From contig JAMWBK010000012.1 of NCBI GenBank assembly GCA_029953675.1, positions 186,001-250,000 on the forward strand: a DNA stretch of 64,000 bases, given 5' to 3'. The translations under genes and the position numbers were made by a program. The notes beneath the pieces are model-generated. The model did no database searches. It saw nothing but the letters and a program-made list of their open reading frames with translations, and was not told where the DNA came from. Source of the DNA: Rhodosorus marinus (Eukaryota > Rhodophyta > Stylonematophyceae > Stylonematales > Stylonemataceae). How positions within the stretch are numbered: the first letter of the stretch is position 1; the number at the start of each line of letters is the position of its first letter. Positions 9,163 through 19,631 of the stretch are shown in pieces.

Positions 9163-11223
9163 CTAGCAAGCAACGGGAACCTCGCAAGAATTGGGGATTT
9201 TACAGGTTTTTTCGACGTTGCAAGTCTTAGGTACGTTGCAGGAGTTAGGAACGCTGCAAGTTCTGGGGACATCGCAGGTCTTGGCTCTCTTACAATCTCT
9301 GAAGAGGCTAATGACGCAGCCGATGATGGTCTCAACTCCGCATATGGATGCGCTTGTAATCGTGTCAAAACCACATTGAGCTCCGCTGGTGACGACTTCC
9401 GTACCACATTGTGCTGCGCTCGTCACAAATTCAGTTCCGCATTTAGCAGCAGATGTGACCAATTCAAACCCACATTCGAGGCCGTCAGTTACGATCTCTG
9501 TTCCGCACTGCAACGCATCCTCAACAATCTCTGTTCCACAAAGAACCACACCCGAGGTAACCCACGACTGGAGCTCCGAGGATAGTTTACCAAATACTGT
9601 TTCCAAAAAGGCAGCAGTGCTCTGTACAGTCTTGTTGCTGAATGCGATGGCACTCCCCGCTCCATCGACCAAGGAAGCTGCTACCACCTCACCCGCTGAC
9701 TCGAAGAAGTCGGACGTCTCCCGCATAATCCAAGTTGCTCTCCCTGCAATGATCTCCACTGCTGCCGAGAGGAAAGTTATGACAGATCCCGCATGGACCT
9801 TGCAGCTGAACTTGTCCCGGCTATAGTCGTAGACACACTCAATCTTCAAGTTTACGGCGGACGTCAGCGCAGCTGCAAACATGATCTGCACCTCCTCAGT
9901 GCTCAGCGCCAGGCCGAACTCGAGCGCGTCGGTGTCTAACTCATCGATATTATCAAGCAGCTCTGTTACCTCACCGTCAAGGTTTAGACCAGGAACAATG
10001 CTCATGAAGGAGAGCGGGGCCTCTAAAGCATCGAGGATGGCCGGCCCAAGTTCTTTGATGACCTGGAGTGCCGGATTACTCGCGTTTGCACCCAGATAGA
10101 ATCCTGGTAGCATCCGTGTCCCCAATGCGGTAGTCTGCTCAAAGCTCGTCGCAAACGCCGAGAACTCGCTCAGTTCTTGTGTAGGAATGTCAGGAAGCAC
10201 GTTCTTGGTGATCTGCTCTAGCTCCATCGCATACTCGATTTGTCCACGCATGAAAACCGAGAGGTTGAGGCCTTTGGCGCTGTTGAGGATATCCTGTCCA
10301 ATGTCGTCATTTCCAGGTTGGAAAACAGCGATTCTGTTGGTGAACGACTGTTCGGAGCCCTCTGCAGATACAACTCTTTCTAGGAGACCGCCGATTGAGA
10401 TGATCTCAGGAAGTCTGAAGATATCACGAGAAATCGCCATCTCAAGTCGATCATGATATATGCCCTTGAGGGCCAACGTCTCAACTCCGTTCCTTCCAGT
10501 GTAAACCTCTCTATCAGCAGTAAAGGCGTTGCTCAATGAGACTCCCGCCGACACGCTATCCAAAAAGGCCTGTGCGCCTACCGCAAGTACGCCACTCACA
10601 CCACCAGTAGCTGCTAGAGCAGCTTTGCTCCCCAACAGACATGAAATCAAGTTATTGTTGAGTGCAATCGAGACGCTGGGTAGGTCGTTGCAATCCAAGC
10701 TAAAAGCGAAGCACATCGACATCCTTTCTGTCTCGGGTAGATTGGGGCAGATAGAAGAGATCGCGGGTAGGTTGAACGCCACCATCGTCCAGTTCTCCTC
10801 TTCCCCAAGTGGGAGCACATCGCAGCCGCTGTCAACAAGATGCACCTCATCTGAAATCTCGCTTCCGTCAAAATCTCCGAGGCACAGGGGACTTCCCAAG
10901 AGGTCTTCCGATATGCCAGCACTGGTGTTCGCCGCATCAATCAAGTTGTTAACAGCTTCCTTCATCACAGCCTCCACCAGATCATCAACTACCTGAGTCC
11001 CGGTATTAAATTCGATCCTGTTCACAGTTTCGACCAGCTTGTTCTGAAGCTCATCCAACGTGGTACACCCTAGAGTTGTCCTCACACTGGCCGGAAAAAT
11101 TCCTTGTAGTGGGCAAGTCTGTCTCTCAGCAAATTTCAACGTTGGGTCTAGGACAGGTATGCCTGAGCACATCCCCATGAGTCCCAACATCCATACCGCC
11201 ACAAGTGCTCCTCGCCACATCAT
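9163..11223 (-). CDS. Secreted protein with 11-mer and 6-mer Cys repeats
   Basis: One uninterrupted frame of 686 residues runs from the ATG at 11223; a second ATG follows at once, and further upstream codons are not ATG. The N-terminus is a clear signal peptide (GALVAVWMLGLMGMCSG). The middle (about 30-560) is an unrecognised, mostly acidic globular region with scattered Cys. Residues 562-638 are seven repeats of 11 residues (consensus CGTEIVTSAAQ), one Cys each. Residues 649-686 are six repeats of six residues (consensus TCxVPx), ending AC at the stop. Such repeats suggest a disulfide-rich, extended extracellular or wall-associated tail, but I know of no named family that fits. No intron is needed. 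The frame is clean, so it is very likely real and expressed. Confidence 0.85.
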   Translation of the reverse strand: MMWRGALVAVWMLGLMGMCSGIPVLDPTLKFAERQTCPLQGIFPASVRTTLGCTTLDELQNKLVETVNRIEFNTGTQVVDDLVEAVMKEAVNNLIDAANTSAGISEDLLGSPLCLGDFDGSEISDEVHLVDSGCDVLPLGEEENWTMVAFNLPAISSICPNLPETERMSMCFAFSLDCNDLPSVSIALNNNLISCLLGSKAALAATGGVSGVLAVGAQAFLDSVSAGVSLSNAFTADREVYTGRNGVETLALKGIYHDRLEMAISRDIFRLPEIISIGGLLERVVSAEGSEQSFTNRIAVFQPGNDDIGQDILNSAKGLNLSVFMRGQIEYAMELEQITKNVLPDIPTQELSEFSAFATSFEQTTALGTRMLPGFYLGANASNPALQVIKELGPAILDALEAPLSFMSIVPGLNLDGEVTELLDNIDELDTDALEFGLALSTEEVQIMFAAALTSAVNLKIECVYDYSRDKFSCKVHAGSVITFLSAAVEIIAGRATWIMRETSDFFESAGEVVAASLVDGAGSAIAFSNKTVQSTAAFLETVFGKLSSELQSWVTSGVVLCGTEIVEDALQCGTEIVTDGLECGFELVTSAAKCGTEFVTSAAQCGTEVVTSGAQCGFDTITSASICGVETIIGCVISLFRDCKRAKTCDVPRTCSVPNSCNVPKTCNVEKTCKIPNSCEVPVAC

Positions 11224-12740
11224 TGTCTTCCTCAAACTCAAAACCCCTCAAAAAGCAGATCCGTCACAACGTGTTTAAGAACTCGATCTCAGACTCCTTA
11301 CTCTTTCTCACTCTGTTTATAATAACCTACGAACAAACTACCACATCAGTTCAGCTCTAGTTTGGCCTTATATAGCCTTACAAGAGGTCTCCCGGAACGG
11401 TTCCCAAAACCTATTCCTCGCAAAACTCACGGGGAGTTGCTTGTCAGACTGATCACGTACTCATTCAGATTCCCCACCCTATCCCTTACCATTCCTGCTT
11501 CTTTCACTTTTACCCGCGTGCATCACCGCTAACCTCAACTAAACTAGACATAGTTTAGCCCCGCCTATTAAATCTAGCCCTGGCTACCCATGCAGATCCA
11601 CTAGTCCCTCACCGCTTGTCTCTTACTGTTAGTTGCACGATCTCCACAGGGTCATTTGGCTCTCGTTCAACCTTGGCCCACCACCTTTGGAGGCGCATGA
11701 TCGGCTTCAGTAGTCATTTTCTGCCACCCTCGAGGGTTTGATAGTTTTCGTATAGAGTCAGTCCACTGTAACAGACACCTAGCCCCTTTCAGCCTCCGAT
11801 TAAACCATTCGTTCGTTCTTTCTGGTTTCCTCATCCGGTGTTCAGTTTTTCTTGACAGTGCTGAGTTGCAAAAAAAAACAACTTACTCTACTATTTTCAT
11901 TAAACAAACGACGGTTGTTTTCCTCTGAACAATAATTTCCCGCCTTCGGCCAAGTCGGTTTTCCACAATGTGCTTTAGCCTCTTCTTGTTCGTTCAACTT
12001 TCAACCTATGCGGGGTGAGCTAAAGCATCAGTGTTAGCTCCCACAGGTTCAGGAAAAAGCGGGTCACACGTGCTCCAATAGAAAGACAGCATTCACGCAC
12101 CAACAACGGACAATTCAACGAAGTAATAGGAGAAGGGAGCCGGTGATCCGGGCGCCCTTCCGACAAAGAGAGTCGAGAGAGTCTATGAATCTCCGTACTC
12201 AATAACCACGGGGTGCAAGGCGAGGGCCAGTGCATAAAGCATCCCCTTCCACCCGAGGCGTCGCCATTGTGACCTGTCACGGAAAAAATCCATCAGCTTG
12301 CTACCAAAAAATCAATCATCTCATTGAAAAATCGATCACCATGATCCGAGTCAATCAACCTGAGTTTGATTCAATGAATTTATTGCAGCGCCTTCAGCGC
12401 CCCAATGATAGCCAATGATAGGACAAGGCCACCCTTATGCCCAAAACTCTCGCACTACTTAGTGAGTCTTTTTTTCCCTTGTAAGGGGGGGTGGATGGGT
12501 GCGCAAAGTGCTTGCCCCGAATAAAACACACATATGCAGCTCATTTTTCCAAAGGTTTTAGATCACTTATTTGGTTGGGGGGTGAGTTTTTCATTTCAAC
12601 ATAAAGGTATCCGTACTACATTTAGAAACTTTTCTTTGATATAGAATCAATCCCGGTTGTTTATTTTTGGAATAGTCGGTTGCACCAGAATTTATGGAAA
12701 CAAACGGAGTTTATTTAGGTTAGTTCTTGATATGGGTATC
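11224..12740. other. Upstream/intergenic region of the Cys-repeat gene
   Basis: I see no coding frame worth supporting. A family B 3' end stub lies at 11783-11822 (listed separately). At 12300-12380 there are several ATCAAT/GATTCAATG short motifs. The promoter of the 9163-11223 gene should lie in the first few hundred bases, without a recognisable core motif. Confidence 0.45.
11783..11822 (+). mobile_element. Family B 3' terminal stub with GTTC tail
   Basis: The text CAGCCTCCGATTAAACCATT followed by CGTTCGTTC matches the last about 25 bp and tail of family B (compare 55967-55994). Only the extreme 3' end is present. This is the product expected of very early termination of target-primed reverse transcription. 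Confidence 0.7.
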
Positions 12741-12849
12741 TCCTAGGAGCAGTCAGTGTAAGGCAGTCCTTGTGAATAGGCTTCCTTAGAATTTTGGGTG
12801 TGGAAGTGGAGACGCGGTGAGGGTTCCCCTGATTGGTTGTGAAAAGGAA

Positions 12850-13000
12850 GGGGGACCCCTGAAGAAAGCTTCTGATATGCTAAATGAGAAGAGCCAAGGT
12901 TGGAAGTGATACCGGAAGCAGTATGCGAAGGATATGCCCAGGTGTGAGCACCGATGGTTGGGTCTTGCTGAGCGCGAAGAGCGTCAGGGCGTTTCTGGCT
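12850..13000 (+). repeat. Inverted copy 1 of an unrecognised coding-like repeat
   Basis: The plus strand reads YRKQYAKDMPRCEHRW then LGLAEREER. The same peptide, slightly changed, is read on the minus strand at 13450-13612. Many of the base changes between copies are synonymous, so both descend from a once-constrained protein sequence. A TGA lies inside this copy. I do not recognise the family; a transposon-borne protein is possible. Confidence 0.55.
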
Positions 13001-13306
13001 GGGATGATGCATTCATTGTGAAGCAGTATTCAAGAGAAAGTAAAACCACTGGTATCTCCTGAAAAAAACACAAGCGTTCATGTCTCCTCGTTCATCTTCA
13101 TTGATTTATGGACGTGTTAAATCAGGCAGGGGAGGGAAGGAAGCCCAGTTTTTACATTCTTCGAGCTTAGATTAGGACGCTTTGCACTAAGTTTTTTAAG
13201 GAAATACAAAGCATTAAGGATCTGGAGTATTCGATAACTAAAGTAATTTCCAGTTTGCTACGTTTCGAGTTTCGAGCTTTCCACAAATCCGCAATCTGCT
13301 TCGTGC

Positions 13307-13806
13307 TCGGGCTGAGCAAACAAGGGCAAGCAAAGAAAAGTCGGGACAGAACTACTCTTCCAGTCAAATCATAACGATTTGATGTACGAATATTGTAACA
13401 TTGTTAATTTTAATAGGGTCATCTATAGTCGGGCTGAGCCAAACATGGGACAAGTCTGCGCTTCAACTACAGGCAGAGCACCATGGCGCTCTTCGCGCTC
13501 AGCAAACCCCAACCATCCGTGCTCACATCTGGGTACATCCTCGGCATACTGCTTCCTGTAGCACGTCCAAGCCTTCCTCTTCTCATTTAGCATACCAGGG
13601 GCTTTCTTCGGGGTTCCATCAATATTTGCCCGTGGATTGACACGGTCGGGCTGAGCAAACACGGGACAAGGTCTGAATAAATCTGATGATGGACAAGGCC
13701 ACTCTTCATTTACAACTTTTCGTACGTACGAGGTATCAATATTTGCTAGTGGAGTAACCTTCATCTTAAACCGGATTGTACGCGGTCGGGCTGAGCAAAT
13801 TAGGGC
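13307..13806 (+). repeat. Dispersed direct repeat with TCGGGCTGAGC core
   Basis: TCGGGCTGAGC(A/C)AA(A/C) occurs at 13307, 13429, 13646 and 13786, each followed after a few bases by GGG(A/C)AA. Two of them are preceded by TCAATATTTGC(C/T)NGTGGA (13618 and 13736), giving a unit of about 140 bp. Function is unknown; the 13450-13612 minus-strand repeat lies inside this array. Confidence 0.6.
13450..13612 (-). repeat. Inverted copy 2 of the unrecognised coding-like repeat
   Basis: The minus strand reads MLNEKRKAWTCYRKQYAEDV then PRCEHGWLGFAEREERHG. This copy has no internal stop across about 110 codons (13423-13764). It pairs as an inverted repeat with 12850-13000. Confidence 0.55.
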
Positions 13807-14151
13807 AACCGGCCAGGAGGGGACGTCGTTGTTGATTGTTTATTAACGTTAAGCAAGAACCAGAGAGCTACTTCGAGCTTAGCGACTGCAACTAACCCTT
13901 TTACGAAAGCCAGCACTATCATGAAGTAGCATATCCAGCCGGATCATATTTCCGGAGTTCGTCGACCGCTCGTTCGAACGGATCCACATATTCTCGGATC
14001 GTTCGTCCCTCTCGATTTTCCCTCTGGATGATCTAAAAGGCAAGGACCCAACGACAATTAGCGGCAGCATGTTATCCCTGACGGCTGTTTGTAGGGAATC
14101 TCAGTTGTTCTTCTTTTCATTTTCCAAACGCGAGTACCAGGCACCCGTCCA

Positions 14152-14594
14152 TGGGTTCCAATAGTATGGTCTCATCGCTGTTAAGCGATTAGTATGCTTA
14201 CCGCTGGAGGACAGAAATGGAGCAGAACCGTACTGGTAATCTAAGTCCATGAGTGCCTCCTCATCCCCTTGTATTTCCCTTGTATTTCCCTTGTATTTCC
14301 CTTGTCTCGGGTACGTCATATACTGTTATCAGGTGATTGAAATCTGCTGATCGTCCTCTACGCTACCCGTTTCCTTCACCAATGAACACGGGGTAACGCT
14401 TGGGCTGGTGGCTAGGCCGGTCTTCTTAAGATAGAAGAGCCTGGCTCATCAGTTGCCTTGCCTGTTCCTGTCTGTAAAGGGCGTGTGCAATGGCCAGCAG
14501 AACCTGAGCTAGTACGGGACTCTGCCGCATCTTTCTCTTCCTGCGGTACACTGCTAATCGCTTAACAGCGATGAGACCATACTATTGGAACCCA
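14152..14594. repeat. Perfect 41-bp inverted repeat, 360 bp apart
   Basis: 14152-14192 and 14554-14594 are exact reverse complements (arm begins TGGGTTCCAATAGTATGG). Between them lies an 11-bp unit TTGTATTTCCC three times in tandem (14269-14301) and no coding frame. The outer flanks diverge at once, and no target duplication is clear. A short non-autonomous DNA transposon is possible. Confidence 0.65.
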
Positions 14595-14606
14595 TCTCCA
14601 ATATCT

Positions 14607-15290
14607 GGGTTTATTGGCTGGGTTTATTGGCTGGCTTTATTAGCATAGCCTACAGCGCTACGCAAACCGATAACAAGAACTAAGAACTAGGTAGGGAAGC
14701 GTGCAAACCCAGGCGCCGATGGCGCGCCTCAGCAAGCATGCTGGTCGAATATCGCAACAGAGGGACACTTAAGCGCCGCAAAAGTTCCAAGTATTCAACA
14801 CGATGCTCAGTGAAACATTTCCGCAACCACTCCAAACCCGACTTCTCCACGTGACCAAAGCTTTCCACAATGAAAGGCTGGAACCGGTGGGAGCGACCCT
14901 CAGCGCGAGGCAGGCTGGCCATACTCTCAGCATACCGTCGTTCCTTCACGCGGCGAAAGGCCGAAGCAGCTGCTCCCCGGCGACGGGCGGCAGCCGTGAG
15001 ATAGGCGCTTGCCACAGGGCATGTAATCGCGAGGTCAACATATGCTGAGCGTCTGGCGGCAGCATCGGAGACGAGGAGATCTGCGATACGGCGGGGCGGT
15101 GCCCTATCCGAGACCGATCTGGGTAGTTCCGATTCCACCTCAACCGTATGCCCTACCCGAGTCAGATATTCGCTGAGAATATACTTGAAGCGAGTGTGAC
15201 GCCTCGTACGAAGACCTGTCAACAGTCCACATGAACCTAAGAAATGGTAGCCACAAGCATCGATCCGACTCTCACATCCCTGACTTTGTA
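14607..15290 (-). mobile_element. Family A2 LINE fragment (RLE region, 3' end, tail)
   Basis: The minus strand starts near the zinc knuckle (CESRIDACGYHFLGSC) and runs through the RLE core to LHASLPSS and stop. The stem-loop follows, then tail units AATAAAGCC and AATAAACCC (14607-14640). A 180-codon part is open. 5' truncated at about 15290. Confidence 0.88.
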
Positions 15291-15309
15291 TAGGTACTTG
15301 ATAAAGTAG

Positions 15310-15442
15310 TGCGTGTGGGCTTTACTGGCATAGCCTGAAGCGCTATGCAAGGCGCGAAAAGGAACTAAGAACTAGGGAGGGAAGCGTGCAAACCCAGTCG
15401 CCGATGGCGCGCCTCGGCAAGCATGCTAGTTGATATTCTAGC
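15310..15442 (-). mobile_element. Family A2 LINE 3' stub
   Basis: This holds the last about 25 codons, the 3' UTR and the first tail unit (AGTAAAGCC) of A2 on the minus strand. It joins the third RT fragment on its 5' side at about 15442. Confidence 0.8.
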
Positions 15443-15830
15443 ACAGGGATGTCGAGGTTAATCACCCTTGGAGTGTCCAACCGTGGTGCGTATAGAACAC
15501 ATTTCGAACGTTGCAGCTTTGCTCCGATGCCCCTCAAGGCCTCCTGGCTCCATAACAGCTCGGTCTTACGGGTTTGTAGCTCACCTACTAACAAAATATC
15601 GTCGTGCACTGCCGCGAGCGTCGACTCAGGGAACTTTCTTCTCAGAGCCCGCAAAAAAGGTGCTAGGGCGAGTGCATGTAGCACCGGTCCCAAGGGGGTC
15701 CCCTTGTTGCACTTCCGTCTTGGCCTCCAGGAACAGGCGGTCGGTGATTAGTTTCGTTGCAGCTCGCCCAGGCCAAATGCAGGGGGGCACTTTCCTCTGA
15801 TTCCTCATACCAAAGGCCAACGTAACCCCA
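15443..15830 (-). mobile_element. Third, distinct reverse transcriptase fragment
   Basis: Two overlapping minus-strand frames, offset by one frameshift, give EVQQGDPLGPVLHALAL (RT motif B) and AAVHDDILLVG (motif C, catalytic Asp pair), then GAKLQRSKCVLY (motif D-like). Family A has QQGDPCGPLLHACAL and AYHDD instead, so this is a different non-LTR family, seen only here. It is truncated on both sides and broken by the frameshift, hence inactive. Confidence 0.78.
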
Positions 15831-15844
15831 GACTAACGCAATCT

Positions 15845-16685
15845 TGCTCAACTCTCCCCTCACACCGCCTACCACCGCCGCTCGCCTCAGGCAACCTGTC
15901 GCACTTGTGGTTAACCACGCTGCCTTCGTCACTGAGTCACCGTCTCGATGCCTTTCAGTTTCGCTCTGCGGCACGGATCTATCTGGGTTTGCCACAAACT
16001 CCGTGGCGCTCTAATCGGCCGTCTTTCTGTCAGGGATGTGAGAGTCGGATCGATGCTTGTGGTTACCACTTCTTAGGTTCATGTGGACTGTTGACAGGTC
16101 TTCGTACGAGGCGTCACACTCGCTTCAAGTACATTCTCAGCGGATATTTGACTCGGGTAGGGCATACGGTTGAGGTGGAATCGGAACCACCCAGATCGGT
16201 CTCGGATAGTGCACCGCCCCGCTGTATCGCAGATCTCCTCGTCTCCGATGCTGCCGCCAGACGCTCAGCATATGTTGACCTCGCGATTACATGCCCTGTG
16301 GCAAGCGCTCATCTCACGGCTGCCGCCCGTCGCCGGGGAGCAGCTGCTTCGGCCCTTCGCAGTGTGAAAGAACGACGGTATGCTGAGAGTATGGCCAGTC
16401 TGACTCGCGTGTTGAGGGTCGTTCCCACCGGTCCCAGCCTTTCATTGTGGAAAGATTTGGTCATGTCGAGAAGGCGGGTTTGGAGTGGTTGCGAAAATGT
16501 TTCACTGAGCATCGTGTTGAATACTTGGAACTTTTGCGGCGTTTTAGTGTCTCTCTGTGGCGATATTCGAGCAGCATGCTTGCCGAGGCGCGCCATCGGC
16601 GCCTGGGTTTTCACGCTTCCCTACCTAGTTCTTAGTTCATTTTCACGCTTTGCGTATACACTCTAGGCTATACCAATAAAACCAC
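15845..16685 (+). mobile_element. Family A2 LINE fragment (zinc knuckle to 3' end)
   Basis: The plus strand carries LTTLPSSLSHRLDAFQFRSA, the zinc knuckle, the RLE core and the A2 C-terminus. A frame change near 16410 (TRVLRVVPTGPS) breaks the protein. The 3' stem-loop region is altered and the tail is AATAAAACC. Confidence 0.87.
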
Positions 16686-16689
16686 GCTG

Positions 16690-17175
16690 TCGCAGGGTGC
16701 AGGGGGGTGCGTCTGCCCCTTTGGACCATCTGCGACCGGCACAGCTTTGCTTGCTAACGAAACCCGACCACGAGCCGGCACACCCACGTCTCCGGCCGAT
16801 CGGCATGGTCGAGAGTCTACGGAAGCTCGCCGGGAGGTGGCTATGCCAGCGCCTACGCCAGCGAGTCACCGCTTTTATGGCGCCCTGGCAGGTAGGGGTG
16901 GGATTTTCCAGGGGGTGGCGAACTGATCACTCATGCGATCGAGCTCGAGCGAGCCAGTAGGCCGGATTGGGGCGTTTCGGTGGTTGACTTCCGCAACGCG
17001 TTCAACAGCGTCTCGCGGACGCATGCTTTGGAGGTGATTCGAAGGGTAGTCCCGGAGGCGTGGCCGTTCCTATCCGGTATTTACGGAAGGGGGAGCCTTC
17101 CTTACTTGACAACGCAGGGTTCTGTTTTTGCAGCATGTACTGGCGTTCAACAGGGTGATCCTTGTGGGCCTCTCT
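16690..17175 (+). mobile_element. Family A LINE fragment, RT palm region
   Basis: This piece contains RT motifs from LRPIGMVESLRKLAGRWLC through motif A (VDFRNAFNSVSRTHALEV) to motif B (GVQQGDPCGPL), across two frames. It stops abruptly before the AYHDD motif at 17175. It is an internal fragment with neither end, so it probably arose by deletion or recombination rather than simple 5' truncation. Confidence 0.85.
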
Positions 17176-17424
17176 GGAGAAGTTTCGTCAATGTCAGATA
17201 CGAATAAATAAGCCCCATATTTATATTATCACCACACACCATGCTCGCAAGCCCCCAAACGTGGCTTTGATGGTTCAGGGGTCCAATTTTCCTCTGCAGT
17301 GGTCCAAACTTTTTCGGCTCCTCGGCCATTGTTGTTTCAGTCTTAGCGAAACACCAAAAACTCACAGACCGTAAAGCATCGTCAGCACGAGATGCGTTTA
17401 CGGCAGTAACTATGCAACTGATAT

Positions 17425-19405
17425 CACTGGACTTTACTAGCATAGCCTGAAGCGCTACGCAAGGCGTGAAGATGAACTAATAACTAGGGAGGGAAGTATG
17501 CAACCCCAGGCGCCGATGGCGCGCCTCGGAAAGCATGTCGCTGGAATATCGCCAAAGGGAGACACTTAAACGCCTCAAGAGCGCCAAATATTCAGTAGCA
17601 TGCTCAGCAAAACATTTCCGCAACCACTCTAAACCCGACTTATCGACGTGACCAAAGCTTTCCACAATGAATGGCTGGAACCGGTGAGAGCGACCCTCAG
17701 CGCAAGGCAGACTGGCCATGCTCTCAGCATACCGTCGTTCCTTAACTCTTCGAAGGGCTGAAGCCGCGGCCCCCCGGCGGCGGGCGGCTGCGGTGAGGTG
17801 GGCGCTGGCCACGGGGCAGGTAATCGCAAGGTCCACATATGTTGAGCGTCTGGCAGCAGCGTCAGAGACGAGGAGATCGGCTATACAACGGGGCGGTGCA
17901 GAGTCCGAGATTGATCTGGGCAGTTCCGACTCAACCTCAACCGTATGCCCTATCCGAGTCAAAAATTCGCTGAGGATGTACTTGAGGCGAGTGTGACGCC
18001 TCGTACGGAGACCTCGCAACAGTCCGCAGGAACCCAGGAAGTGGTAGCCACAAGCGTCAATCCGGCTCTCACATCCCTGACAAAAAGACGGCCGATTAGA
18101 GTGCCACGGAGCCTGTGGCAAACCGAGATAGATCCGTGCGGCAGAACGGAACTGGAAAGCATCGAGACGATGACTCAATGACGACGGTAGAGTGGTTAAC
18201 CACAAGTGCGAGAGGTGGCCTCCCATGCCGCGGAGACGAGCGGCAGTGGTAGGCGGCGTGAGAGGAGAATTGAGCATGACTGTGTGAGCGGCACTGTGTT
18301 GGCCCCAGGTGAGGCTATGTTGAATCACATCAGTGCGGGAGCTCCACAATCGGCTCAAACCCGGGTAGTCTGCAACAGGGGACCCGGGGCTAGCCTCTCC
18401 GTCATCGGCAAGAACTCGGTCGAGGGGACAATCCTCAATCGCTTCAGCTCGTCCCCATAACAGCTCCCTCCAGGAACGAAAGCGGGACCGATTTGCGTCC
18501 GGCACGGCGTTGCACCTCCTGAACGCGTGTTGAAGACCATCATAAATTGTCAAAAGCGGGGGCGGCAGGGTCACTGGATCCTCGTTGGTCAAAGCTCGAG
18601 CCAAGAGACAGGCACTTCGCATCTGGAAGGTCACCAACGTTCGCAGCGCGGTAGCCCAGGAGGCAACCGCCGCTGGCGAGCATACCAGCCCACGGTCTGC
18701 GACGCCGAATCCCCCTAATCGCAACGGGAGAGCGATCTGTGCACGAATTAAGTCCCTGTCGGGAGCAGCTTCAAGATCGAGGGGCTCATCCAAGAGCGTT
18801 CCCCAGTGTTGCAGGGTCATTTCGTCGGCTTTAGCCGCGATCCACGAGCCCCAAGCTGGAGGCAGGCTGCGCAACCAGTAGTTGAGTCTGGGACCGGCAC
18901 AAAAGCGGGAAAGCAAGCAGGCCGATTGCAGCATGCTGTCGGGTAGGTGCTGAATGGCGTCGGTGAGTTGCTTGTGCCGTGCCAAAACTCGCTCGCAGGA
19001 TGCTTGGACAAAGTTGTCAGTCCCCAATCCGACGCCGTGGTGTTCGAACCCTTCACGTTCGCTGATTAGTCGCAGAGTGGGTGGCAGAGAGTTCAGCGAC
19101 ACGTCCCTCGGGGGGAGAAAGCGACATTTTTCTGTTTCCACAGTCAAACCGAGGCGACGTGCAATCGCTTCGATCGCGGTCAGTCCCCTAGCCAGGGTGT
19201 CAGGGGTGCCCAGCAATGTTACGTCATCGTGGTACGCGCAGATTCGAAGATCCGAGACCTCAGTCGAAAGACGTAAAAGTACGAGCTGTAGGGCACAGGC
19301 ATGAAGAAGAGGTCCGCAAGGGTCGCCTTGTTGGACGCCAGTATGTGCTTGAAAAACAGTGCCCTCCGTTGTCAAGTAGGGGAGGCTCTCCCCTCCTGAT
19401 ATCAC
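17425..19405 (-). mobile_element. Family A1 LINE, 5'-truncated with 642-codon open ORF2
   Basis: The minus-strand frame 19405-17477 is open for 642 codons. It starts within RT motif B (TGVQQGDPCGPLLHACAL), continues through motif C (AYHDDVTLLG), motif D (ETEKCRF), a connection region, the zinc knuckle (CQGCESRIDACGYHFLGSC) and the RLE core to LHTSLPSY. The 3' UTR and one tail unit end at 17425. The open frame and near-identity to other A1 copies indicate recent insertion. RT motif A and everything upstream are missing, so the copy cannot be autonomous. Confidence 0.92.
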
Positions 19406-19439
19406 TAGTACCCGGAATTCGTTGCTTTGCTCTTCTCCT

Positions 19440-19617
19440 ACCTTCCCAAGGTCGGCCTGAATACTTGGAACTTTTGCGGCGTTTAAGTGTCTCTCTCTGG
19501 CGATATTCGAGTAGCATGCTTGCCGAGGCGGGCCATAGGCGCCTGGGTTTGCACGCTTCCCTACTAGGACTTAGTTCCTTTCACGCCTTGCGTAGCGCTT
19601 CAGACTATGCTAGGTTC
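19440..19617 (+). mobile_element. Family A2 LINE 3' stub
   Basis: It covers the last about 45 codons and the 3' UTR up to the stem-loop (GCGTAGCGCTTCAGACTATGC region) with no complete tail. It is followed at once by an A 5' head at 19632. Confidence 0.8.
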
Positions 19618-19631
19618 CTGAAGAATTGTGG

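Noticed and set aside
9389-9826. 145-codon plus frame antisense to the Cys-repeat gene
   Set aside because: It is a shadow of the 33-bp repeat on the other strand. The minus strand has the signal peptide and the complete frame.
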